Positions 42,750-50,565 of a stretch of DNA of 64,000 nt are shown here, piece by piece. Source of the DNA: Verrucomicrobiota bacterium. GTDB taxonomy: Bacteria; Verrucomicrobiota; Verrucomicrobiia; Limisphaerales; J093. Below the pieces are notes generated by a model. That model was given only the letters and a program-made list of their open reading frames with translations, searched no databases and was not told where the DNA came from. Location: the NCBI GenBank assembly GCA_027493615.1, contig JAOSKK010000036.1, positions 1 through 64,000 of the forward strand. Direction: 5' to 3'. A program made the position numbers and the translations under genes. The stretch's first letter is position 1, and the number at the start of each line of letters is the position of its first letter.

Positions 42750-44176
42750 ACCTCCCCACCGATCTCTTCCTCGATGGTGGTTGGCGTCCCGCGTCGACCG
42801 GGAAGAAGACCCCGCTCGTCAACCCGGCCACCGAGGCTCCGTTCGCCGAGGTCGCCGCCGCCGGCGCGGCGGATGTCGCCGCGGCGATCGAGTCCGCCCA
42901 GCGCGCCTGGGAAGGGGGCTGGCGCGACCTCGCCCCCGGCAAGCGCGAGGCCGTTCTCCACGCCGTGGCCCGTTCGCTGCGGGAGCACCTCGAGGAGATC
43001 GCCCAACTGGAACGGCTGCAGATCGGCAAACCCATCAGCGATGCCCGCGACGAAGCCGGGCTGGGCGCCCGCTGCTTTGAGTACTATGCCGGTGCGGTCA
43101 CCAAGTTCGGCGGTCAAACCCTGCCGGTGGCGAAGGGCGGCTTCGACTTCACGCTGCGCCAGCCCATGGGGTCGTGGCCTGCATTGTGCCCTGGAACTTC
43201 CCTTTCCCCATCGCTTGCTGGAAAGCCGCGCCCGCCCTCGCCGCGGGCAATTGCGTCGTGCTCAAACCCGCGACGCTCTCGCCGCTCACGGCGCTGAAGC
43301 TGGGTGAACTTGCTTGCGCCGCCGGCTCTGCCGCCCGGGGTGCTGCAGGTCCTGCCCGGCAGCGGCTCGGCCATCGGGGATGCGCTCGTGACCCACCCGT
43401 TGATCCGCAAGGTGTCGTTCACTGGCTCGACCGAGATCGGTCGGCGCATCATGGAGCTGGCGGCGCGCGACCTCAAACGCGTCTCGCTCGAGCTCGGGGG
43501 CAAATCGCCGAACATCGTGTTCGCTGACGCCGACTGGGAACGGGCCGCGGACACCTCGCCGCTGAGCGTCTTTGCCAACACCGGCCAGGATTGTTGCGCC
43601 CGCAGCCGCGTGTACGTCGAGCGCCCCATCTTCGAGCGGTTCCTCGAGCGGTTCGTCGCCGCCACACGCCGGCTGGTGGTCGGCGACCCCGCGCAGGAAG
43701 CCACGCAGCTCGGGCCGCTGGTGAGCGCTGTGCAGCGCGAGAGCGTCGAGGACTTTCTGGCGGACGCCCGGAAGCGCGGCAGCCGGTTTGCCTGCGGTGG
43801 CGGGCGGCCGCATCCGCGGGGGTTCTATCTCGAGCCGACCGTGCTGGTGGGGGTGGGCAAGGAAGATCGCTGCTGGCGCGAGGAGATCTTCGGGCCGGTG
43901 GTTGCGCTGACGCCGTTCGACGACGAAGCGGAGATGCTGCGGGACGTGAATGCGTCGCCGTACGGCTTGAGCGGGTCGCTCTGGACCAACCACCTGGGTC
44001 GCGCGCTGCGGGTGAGCCGGGCCGTGCAAAGCGGGGTGCTGAGCGTGAATTCCCACAGCAGCGTGCACGTCGAGGCGCCGTTTGGCGGCTTCAAACAAAG
44101 CGGGTTGGGTCGGGACCTGGGCCTGGCCGCGCTGGAGGGGTACACCGAGCTGAAGAACGTGTACGTCGGGGAGTGA
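42746..44176 (+). CDS. NAD(P)-dependent aldehyde dehydrogenase (two frameshifts)
   Basis: The start at 42746 gives MNLPTDLFLDGGWRPAS. Family motifs in order: CIVPWNFPFPIACWKAAPAL, VLKPATLSPLTALKLGELA, VSFTGSTEIGRRIMELAARD, the catalytic Glu in VSLELGGKSPNIVFADADWE, the catalytic Cys in FANTGQDCCARSRVYVERP, and EEIFGPVVALTPFDDEAEML. The frame changes near 43160 (G4 run; five G give QPMGVVACIVPWNF) and near 43310. At about 475 residues the length is normal. It forms a tight operon with the alcohol dehydrogenase; the substrate might be lactaldehyde or a similar product of deoxy-sugar breakdown, but this is a guess. Confidence 0.94.
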
Positions 44177-44275
44177 GCCTCCTGACGTTGGCGCCTACCC
44201 CAGCCACCCGTAGGAGTCGAGGTCACGAGACTCTGCCTGTGGTGTGAGCCTCCTGACGTCGGCTCCTACGGGTGG
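44175..44275. repeat. Diverged hairpin repeat (copy 3) after the dehydrogenase operon
   Basis: Two direct copies of GAGCCTCCTGACGT(T/C)GGC lie at about 44175 and 44246, and arms CCACCCGTAGGAG (44204-44216) and CTCCTACGGGTGG (44263-44275) pair perfectly. The sequence is related to the 21-bp-arm hairpins at 23987 and 25405. Confidence 0.65.
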
Positions 44276-44298
44276 GGCGAAGTCGACGTGGGTGTTCT

Positions 44299-44320
44299 AG
44301 GTTGTCAAGGTTGACAACCT
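44299..44320. promoter_or_regulatory. Perfect palindromic operator upstream of the Xre-RES module
   Basis: AGGTTGTCAA (44299-44308) and TTGACAACCT (44311-44320) are exact 10-base inverted repeats with a 2-base centre, ending 28 bases before the antitoxin start. Xre-type antitoxins repress their own operons through such sites. Confidence 0.65.
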
Positions 44321-44348
44321 GGCACCCTGGTTCCAAGGTTCTCCCGCG

Positions 44349-44931
44349 ATGCCAACGACCGTTGAACTGCGGGAAAGCAAGCAGGCGGACCTGCCCCCGT
44401 ACGAACAGGCGGTGGTGGCGGAGTTCAGCGAGCTCATCCGCAAGCACCGCCACCAGGACCCCACCACGCTGGCCCGGCTGCTCGGTCTGGCGTTTGCCCA
44501 GTCGCTCGGCACGGGCGGCTCGCGCGCTGACAAGCTCGCCCGGGCGCAGATGCGTGGCCTCGAGGTGCGGCAGCAACTGGCCGAGGCCGAGGGCGGCCAT
44601 CTTTCCTCGGAGGACGTCGCGCACCTGCTGGGGATCTCGAAGACGGCCGTGCTGAAGCGGCTCGCGGCCGGCCGGCTGTTGGCCTGGCGTGAGGAGAGGC
44701 TCCAGGCGGCCCGCTTTCCCCGCTGGCAGTTCGGGGCACACGGTCAGGTGCTCGACGGCCTCGAGGACGTGCTCGAGATCCTGAACCAGGAAGAGCGGCT
44801 CGATGTCTGGGCCAAGATCCTCTTCTTCCTGCAACAGCAGCCGCGCCATCGACGAGCAGCGCCCCCTCGACCTCCTGCGCCAGGGCAAGCGGGAACCTGT
44901 CTGCCTCGCCGCCCGCGCGTATGCCGAGTGA
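44349..44931 (+). CDS. Xre/MbcA/ParS-type antitoxin of a RES toxin system (one frameshift)
   Basis: The start at 44349 gives MPTTVELRESKQADLPPYEQ. The middle part has an HTH-like stretch (LSSEDVAHLLGISKTAVLKR) and the C-terminal part has the toxin-binding DUF2384-like features: FPRWQFGAHGQVLDGLEDVL, and, after a frame change near 44840, RPLDLLRQGKREPVCLAARA and YAE. These are the usual 'fP.wqf...l..vl..L' and 'rpldlL..G..e.v...a..y' signatures. The end overlaps the RES toxin start by 11 bases. RES-Xre systems are widespread chromosomal toxin-antitoxin modules. Confidence 0.82.
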
Positions 44932-45532
44932 GCTTCAGCCGGCGCGCGTTCTGTTGCGGCCCGCTCCCGACCTTGGTCAGCAGGCAATCCCCGTCACGCG
45001 GCAGCCCCAGCGCGCCTGGTTCCGGGTCCACAAGTCCGGGTCGCCGGCGGTGTGGTTTGGCCGGCTGCCGCACCATCGGTTCTCCCATCGCGACGCGCCC
45101 TACCCGCTGCTCTATGTCGGGGCGACCGTGGCGACGTGTCTCTGGGAGATGTTCGGTGACGATGTGTTCCAAGGCCGGCGGGCGATCCCGATGGGGAAGT
45201 GGGAGGGTTGCACGTTAAGCCGGATTCTCGTGCCCGAGCTGAAGGTGTGCGCCTTCAACCTCGAGCGCACCCGCTCCGCGCTGGGCGTGGACAAGGCGAG
45301 TTTGATGGCGGCGGATCTGGCGGTTCCCCAGGCGTGGGGGTTGGCGGTGCAGCAGCACCCGGCGGCCTTCGAGGCCATCAAGTATGCCAGCCGGTTTCTG
45401 GATCAACCTTGCCTGGCACTCTTCGATCGCGAGGGACTGTCGGCGAAACTGCAGGTGAAGGCGCTGGAGGAACTCAAGACGCTCGACGCCGCGGCGGACT
45501 GGCTCGAGCAACAGAAAGCCGCGCTCGTGTGA
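44921..45532 (+). CDS. RES-domain toxin (NAD+-depleting family)
   Basis: RES toxins split NAD+ by phosphorolysis and stop growth. The 203-residue protein shows the defining Arg-Glu-Ser surroundings: RAWFRVHKSGSPAVWFGRL (Arg), PLLYVGATVATCLWEMFGDD (Glu), and FEAIKYASRFLDQPCLALFD (Ser). It is intact. Its overlap with the Xre-like antitoxin and the strong palindrome upstream of that gene make a complete module. Other activities have not been shown for the family. Confidence 0.88.
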   Translation: MPSELQPARVLLRPAPDLGQQAIPVTRQPQRAWFRVHKSGSPAVWFGRLPHHRFSHRDAPYPLLYVGATVATCLWEMFGDDVFQGRRAIPMGKWEGCTLSRILVPELKVCAFNLERTRSALGVDKASLMAADLAVPQAWGLAVQQHPAAFEAIKYASRFLDQPCLALFDREGLSAKLQVKALEELKTLDAAADWLEQQKAALV

Positions 45533-45866
45533 ACGCGGAAGGGCTGATTCCTCAGGAGTTGGCGGGCAAGGTGGGTGGTGCCGGGGAGAGGATGAGAAAC
45601 CCCTGGGCAAGCGGCGCCTGTTCCCCGACCCCCGCCGGTTGGTCCTCGAGGATCACGACGGCGAGGCGGGGGTGTGGCCCTGTGTCAGCAGCGTTTTCCT
45701 CGCTCAGGGCCAGCAGCCGTGCGTGTGCGTGAGGAGGCGACGTCTTCCCTGTTGCGTCGCCCGGGCCCCCGTCTACACTTCGGTTGCGGTTGATGGGCTC
45801 CCGCAACGACGCCGGCAGCGGCCACGGATTCCGCCGGGGTCGGTGGTTGGGTCCCAGCGCCGTTGA
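45533..45866. other. Intergenic stretch without a supported gene
   Basis: 334 bases between the RES toxin and tonB. Open frames exist on both strands but none shows a family motif, a ribosome site or a codon pattern like the neighbours. The promoter of the tonB-exbB-exbD operon should lie here; I see no clear -35/-10 pair. Confidence 0.4.
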
Positions 45867-46618
45867 ATGATTGCCATGAGCGCAGGCGCCACAGCGGCGG
45901 ACGCAGCCACGCCGCATTACCAGTTCCATTCGGAGTTGGCCCAGTACTGCTTCCCCGCGGCCTCGCGGGACAGTTACGCCAAGTACGCCTATGCCAACTC
46001 GATCTTCTTCGCCTTTCTGCTCATCGGCGTGACCGGGATCGCCAAGACCCCTGTGATCAGCGAGCGGGCCCTCCCGGAAGTCCAGCAGTACGCGCATGTC
46101 GAACTGCCGCCACCGGCCGAGACCCCGCCGCCGCCGGAACCCGAGCAACTGAGCGAACCCGAGCCCGACGATGCGCCACCGACGGTGTATTCGCCGATCG
46201 TGGTGGCGGCGATGGATGCGTCCCTGAGCTTCCCGGTCCAGGTCGAGACGACCAACGTGGTGATCGCCAAGATTGCGGCCCTGGCGCCGCCGCCGCCCGC
46301 CTATGTGCCGCCGGATCGTCCGGCGATTGCCGCGGCACCGCGGGTCGAACGGTTCCGCCAGGGGGTAGCGGACCGCGTGGCATCTTCCCGAATCCGCCTT
46401 TCTACTCGGGCCTCTTGCGGAGTGGCCAATCGGCGGCTGTCACGATTTACCTCGAAGTATCCGCCGAAGGGGAGAAGACGCTGGTCGAGGTAAAGGAATC
46501 TTCGGGAGTGCCCGAGCTGGATCGGCGTGTCTTGCAGCACGTCAAGACACGTTGGCGCTTCGACCCCCCGGGGGTCGAGAAGCGCTATGACTGGGTTTAT
46601 GAGATGCGGGCCAACTGA
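45867..46618 (+). CDS. tonB: TonB-type energy transducer (one frameshift)
   Basis: TonB passes proton-motive-force energy from ExbBD to outer-membrane receptors. The start at 45867 (MIAMSAG) leads to a single membrane helix (ANSIFFAFLLIGVTGIA), a proline-rich periplasmic spacer (VELPPPAETPPPPEPEQLSE), and a C-terminal TonB domain: YSGLLRSGQSAAVTIYLEVS, EKTLVEVKESSGVPELDRRV and VKTRWRFDPPGVEKRYDWVY. The frame is lost at the G5 run near 46363; six G give FRQGGSGPRGIFPNPPF. exbB and exbD follow on the same strand. Confidence 0.87.
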
Positions 46619-46741
46619 ACGGCCGGCAACTCCGAAGTGGACAGGCGAGGGGGTGCTGGGTACGCTCCCCGGTGGTCGCCGGGGGCGAAATCCCGGCAGG
46701 GTAGCGGCCGGGGAAGGTGATCGAGGCAAGCAACGAAACGT

Positions 46742-47404
46742 ATGTTCGGCAATGTCGTGATCGAGTGGTTTGTGGCAGGCGGGCCCATCATGTGGCCGAT
46801 CCTGGCGACGGCCCTGGTGGCGGTCTGTGTCGTCGGGGAACGCGCGTTCTGGTGGACCATGCAGTCGGTCCGGCGCGATCCCGAGACCCTCGAGAAGGTG
46901 CTGGCCTCGCTGGAGGGCGGGGATTTTGGGGAGGCCTCCCGGCAATCCAAGGACTCGAACGACCCGGTCCTGCGCATGATCTGGCACGGGCTGAACCACG
47001 TGCACTACTCGCTCCAGGGGGCGTTGCAGGTGGCGGCTGGCGTCGAGTTGCGCAAGGCCGGTCGGTTCCTGACGGTGATGGACACGCTGGTGACGTTGGC
47101 GCCGCTGCTGGGGTTGCTCGGCACGGTCACCGGCATCATGGGATCGTTCGTGACGCTGGGCGACACGGAGGTGCGGGTCGAGGCGGTCACCGGCGGCATC
47201 GGGGAAGCGCTCATCGCCACCGCGTGCGGTCTGGGCATCGCGATCGTGGCCCTGATCCCCTACAACTACTTCACCAGCAAGGTCACCAAGCTCCAGTTCG
47301 AGCTCGAGACTGCCGCCACCAACATCGAGGTCATGGTCAACGCCGCCAAGCTGCGCACCGGTTTGGACACGATGGAGATGCGGCGTGAGGCCGCCCAGGT
47401 CTGA
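46742..47404 (+). CDS. exbB: MotA/TolQ/ExbB proton channel protein
   Basis: The intact 220-residue protein has three membrane helices and the family core LVTLAPLLGLLGTVTGIMGS followed by GGIGEALIATACGLGIAIVA and LIPYNYF. The N-terminal helix reads GPIMWPILATALVAVCVVGE. With ExbD it forms the inner-membrane motor that energises TonB, the preceding gene. Spacing to exbD is 68 bases. Confidence 0.94.
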   Translation: MFGNVVIEWFVAGGPIMWPILATALVAVCVVGERAFWWTMQSVRRDPETLEKVLASLEGGDFGEASRQSKDSNDPVLRMIWHGLNHVHYSLQGALQVAAGVELRKAGRFLTVMDTLVTLAPLLGLLGTVTGIMGSFVTLGDTEVRVEAVTGGIGEALIATACGLGIAIVALIPYNYFTSKVTKLQFELETAATNIEVMVNAAKLRTGLDTMEMRREAAQV

Positions 47405-47472
47405 GCCCGCCGCGCGTCGCCCCGAGCCTTTTCGCGCCCCGTTCGCCCTCCCGCCCCAGCGCCACCGCCCGC

Positions 47473-47896
47473 ATGAAAATCGGCTCACCTGTCCCGCACA
47501 AGAAGGCGCGTATCGAGATCATCCCGCTGATCGACATCATGTTCTTCCTGCTGGCCTCGTTCATGATGGTCAGCCTGAGCATGATCAAGCTGCAGTCGAT
47601 CAAGGTGGATCTGCCCACCGCCACCGCCCGGGGACGCGAGGTCAAGCCGGACATCTTCAACCTCGCGATCAACAAGCTGGGGGACGTGTACGTGGGGGGA
47701 GGAGCGCAAGACGCTGACCGAGCTCTATTCGATTCTGACCAACAAGGTCCAGGCCAACACCAACCTGCCGGTCTATATCACCGGCGACAAGGACGCCTCC
47801 CACGGGGCCGTGATCAGCGTGCTCGACTGGGTGCGGCGCGCCGGCGTCCAGAAAGTCGCCTTCGCCATCTCGCCGGTGGAAGAGCGGAAGCCGTAA
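47473..47896 (+). CDS. exbD: Biopolymer transport protein ExbD (one frameshift)
   Basis: ExbD begins MKIGSPVPHKKARIEIIPLI followed by DIMFFLLASFMM: a single N-terminal helix with the proton-carrying Asp in 'PLIDIMFFLL'. The periplasmic part continues KLQSIKVDLPTATA and, after a frame change in the G6 run near 47700 (five G restore YVGEERKTLTELY), SILTNKVQANTNLPVYITGD and AISPVEERKP with stop TAA at 47894-47896. About 140 residues is the family norm. A strong terminator follows directly. Confidence 0.93.
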
Positions 47897-47898
47897 GA

Positions 47899-47952
47899 TT
47901 TTTTCGCTCCCGTGGCGCTGGATTCCTGGGCGCCGCGGGAGCGAAAAAATAT
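47899..47952. terminator. Bidirectional rho-independent terminator
   Basis: The arms ATTTTTTCGCTCCCGTGGCGC and its near-perfect complement GCGCCGCGGGAGCGAAAAAAT (one mismatch in 21) flank an 11-base loop. Poly-U tracts form on both strands, so it can end exbD (plus) and the coiled-coil gene (minus). A second copy of the right arm lies at about 47955-47975. Confidence 0.9.
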
Positions 47953-47975
47953 GCGCGCCGCGGGAGCGAAAAAAT

Positions 47976-48545
47976 CTAGCGGCGCGCGCCGCCGCGTTGC
48001 TGGGCGGCTTCGTTGGCGGCTTTGACGTCCTCGACGAGCTTGTTGTATTCGCCGACGGCTTTGTTGTACTCGTCGGCCAGCTTCTTGTACTCCCCGGCGA
48101 GCTTGGTGTACTCCCCGACGCGCTGCTCGCGTTCGGCCACGAGCTGCTTGATGGCCTCGTCGCGATTGATGACGGCCTCGTTGAGCTGCTTGATGTTCGA
48201 GTTGGCCTCTTCGAGGGCGGCGCTGTACTGCTCGACGAGGGTGGCCTTCTGGTCGCGCTCCTCCTCGGCCTTGGTCAACTGGACCTGCAGTTCCTTGATG
48301 CGGACGGCATTGGTCTTGAGGGTGGCTTCCTGCATGGTGCGCACCCCCTCGAGGCGCTGAACCTCGTCCTGCAGGCTGCGGAGGGTCACCTCGAGATTCT
48401 GGATGACGACCTTGTTCGTGTAGACGTCGTGCGTGAGCTTGGCCTTCTCGAGGGTCAACTTGCTCTCACGCTTCCATTGCACCAGGCACAAGGCACAGAG
48501 TGCGAGCGACAGCAACACCGACGCGTTCAGGATCAGCTTGTTCAT
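47976..48545 (-). CDS. Membrane-anchored long coiled-coil protein
   Basis: The 189-residue protein has one N-terminal membrane helix (LNASVLLSLALCALCLVQW) and then about 150 residues of heptad-rich coiled coil, including KVVIQNLEVTLRSLQDEVQR, EELQ-type repeats and an eleven-residue period 'EYKKLADEYNK / EYTKLAGEYKK / EYNKLVEDVKA' near the end. It faces the periplasm if the helix is a signal anchor. No enzyme motif is present; a spacer or scaffold role in the envelope is plausible. tRNA-Pro lies 25 bases upstream of its start on the same strand. Confidence 0.75.
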   Translation of the reverse strand: MNKLILNASVLLSLALCALCLVQWKRESKLTLEKAKLTHDVYTNKVVIQNLEVTLRSLQDEVQRLEGVRTMQEATLKTNAVRIKELQVQLTKAEEERDQKATLVEQYSAALEEANSNIKQLNEAVINRDEAIKQLVAEREQRVGEYTKLAGEYKKLADEYNKAVGEYNKLVEDVKAANEAAQQRGGARR

Positions 48546-48570
48546 GCAGTGCCGGCAGCGGAGGGGAAAG

Positions 48571-48648
48571 TGGTCGGGGCGGTGAGATTCGAACTCACGA
48601 CCTCTTGTACCCGAAACAAGCGCGCTAGCCAGGCTACGCTACGCCCCG
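48571..48648 (-). tRNA. tRNA-Pro (CGG), CCA encoded
   Basis: On the minus strand the acceptor stem CGGGGCG (from 48648) pairs with CGCCCCG; the D-arm contains TAGCCTGGCTA, the anticodon arm CTTGT-TTCGGGT-ACAAG has the anticodon CGG, and the T-arm GTGAG-TTCGAAT-CTCAC is standard. The discriminator A at 48574 is followed by genomic CCA (48571-48573). Confidence 0.97.
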
Positions 48649-48701
48649 ATCTTTCGCGGAGCAGACAGTGCCGTGCGCCGGCCCCGAATGCAATGAGGAT
48701 T

Positions 48702-50281
48702 TTAGATCAGCCACGCGCGGTGGTCCTGGGCGAGCCGTGCCACGGTTGCTTTGCGCCCCTGGATGTCGCCCGCGTCGAGCTCGTCCACGGCCCGCCAGTA
48801 CGTGTGGCCTTCGTCATCGGCCCCGGTGGGTTGCAGGTGGACGAAGTCCGCGTTGGCGCCCAGTTCGCGGGCGGCGAGCGGGGCGGCCACGGCCCAGTGA
48901 CCGGCCCCTCGGTGCCAGCGGACTTCCCAGGTGTTCAAGCGGCCGGCGAACTCGGCCTCGAGGCCCAGGTCGCGCACCTGCCGCACGAGATGGTTGTGGG
49001 TGGCCACATCGGCGAGCGCATGGTCGGGCGCAGGATTGCCCAGCAGTTGGATGAGCTCGCGCAGGTCCCGCAGACGCTGACTCCGAAGGACCGTGGCACG
49101 GGCGATGGCGCCGCCCAACCAGGCGAGGGAGGTGGGCAGTTGCTCCATGATGAAGGTGGTGCCGGTCGACAGCAGCACCTGGTTCTGTTGCTCCGGATCG
49201 AGCCGTTCCCAGTCCGGGACCTTGGCCCCCACGTAGGCCTTGAGCAAATGCCACACCTCCGAAAAGAGCAGCCGCCGCTCGCGTAACTGGGTCTGGACCA
49301 GCGGCAACGCTTCGCGCAGGTGCGGAAAGGCGCGCCAGACATCGGCGATCTGCGAGTCCCGGAAACCGGTACATCGAGGGCGTGGCGAGCATCTCCTCCG
49401 CCGTGGCCGGGTCGAGTTCAAGGCGCGAGACCCCGGTGGCCAGTTCGAAGAGAGCCACCCCGGCCGAGAAGACGTCGGAAGCCGTCGAGGGCGGTGTGCC
49501 GGCCTGGAGATTCGAAGCGTCGATCAACACCTCGGCGTGGTCGGGGGGTGGCGGCGTAGACGAAGTTCGCCACGTTGGCGCGATGGCGGGGCGTGAAGAA
49601 GGCGCCCAGATCCACGAGGCGGACGCGGCCATCGGGCAACCGGATCACGTTGTCCGGCTTGAAGTCGATCATCAGCAGACCGCGCTCGTGGAACAGGTGC
49701 AGGATGGCGAGCATCTCGTGCGTGGCCTGACGCAGCTCGTCGAGTGTGTCCGGGCCGTAACCGCGTGCCGCCTCGTCCTCGGCCCAGGCACGTAGGTTCG
49801 GGCCGGGCAGGTATTCCATGGCGATGAACGCGTACTTCGCGTCGTAATCGATGTTCGCCCCGTAGTAGGCCGGCACGAAGTCGCGCAGGCCCTCGAGCGT
49901 GTGGATTTCCTCGAAGTTGGCCAGCTCCGCCTGGAAGTTCACGTACGGGCCGTAGCCGATCTCGTCCGGCCGCCCGCAGCTCAGGTCGAAGATCTTGACC
50001 ACGACGCCTGCATGGTCGGTCTGATACAAGGCCGTCTCCGGGTTGCTGGCCAGGGCGCGGATGAGCCGGACCGCTCCGAGTCCCGGCACGCTGACCGTCA
50101 GCCCGGCATGAAGGTCGTGGGAAGGAGGCAGGAGCTCATGGCGGGGAGCAGGGGTCGGGCGGGCCAACCCCGAGGAGGGACGCGCGGGGCCGGATCCCGC
50201 CGGCGGACGAACCGGCCGCGTGACGCACGTGCCCGCCGACCGTTGGGTCGTTCCGGGTGGCCATGGCCGGAACCTAACCAT
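48702..50281 (-). CDS. Divergent protein-kinase-fold protein (two frameshifts)
   Basis: The N-terminal half has a kinase fold: GAVRLIRALASNPETALYQT loop, the lysine in GVVVKIFDLSCG, hinge YAFIAMEYLPGPNLRAWAED, catalytic loop LLMIDFKPDNVIRL (D, K and N kept, the HR replaced by MI), and DLG in place of DFG (VRLVDLGAFF). APE-like and F-helix features follow in another frame: ASNLQAGTPPSTASDVFSAG then VALFELATG. The C-terminal 230 residues (PHLREALPLVQTQLRERRLL and on) are of unknown type. Frame changes are near 49560 and 49400. The ATG at 50281 is the best start; a diverged GACCCC-type repeat lies just upstream. It may be a kinase or a pseudokinase sensor. Confidence 0.75.
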
Positions 50282-50308
50282 GCCTCCACGGGCTGGAAAG
50301 TCGGAAGT

Positions 50309-50500
50309 CAATGGGGTCAAACCCCGACATTTGACATTTGCCGCCGACCTCTGGCACTTGACAGCGGTGCTGACTAATCGCACTTCTAAGGCGCGTTACA
50401 TTGGCAACGACGCACAGAGCCTGAGGCCCAAGCGGGATTCAGGGCACCCCAGGCGATTTGGGGTCGTATCTTAACATTTAACATTGGGACGCCCGACCCC
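50309..50500. repeat. Remnants of GACCCC-type palindromic repeat flanking a 190-bp gap
   Basis: CAATGGGGTCAAACCCCGAC-type sequence at 50309-50342 resembles the 5680-5709 arm, and an oppositely oriented fragment ending AACATTGGGACGCCCGACCCC lies at 50471-50500. The two may be the ends of one decayed element. No gene is supported between them. Confidence 0.5.
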
Positions 50501-50565
50501 CTATGTACGGTGGTGCCGCTCGTGATGGAATACAGACCGTCCCTGCCCCTGGCTGCTCACAACTG

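Noticed and set aside
45552..46148. A 198-codon minus-strand gene before tonB
   Set aside because: It runs antisense into the tonB coding region and shows no motif or start signal.
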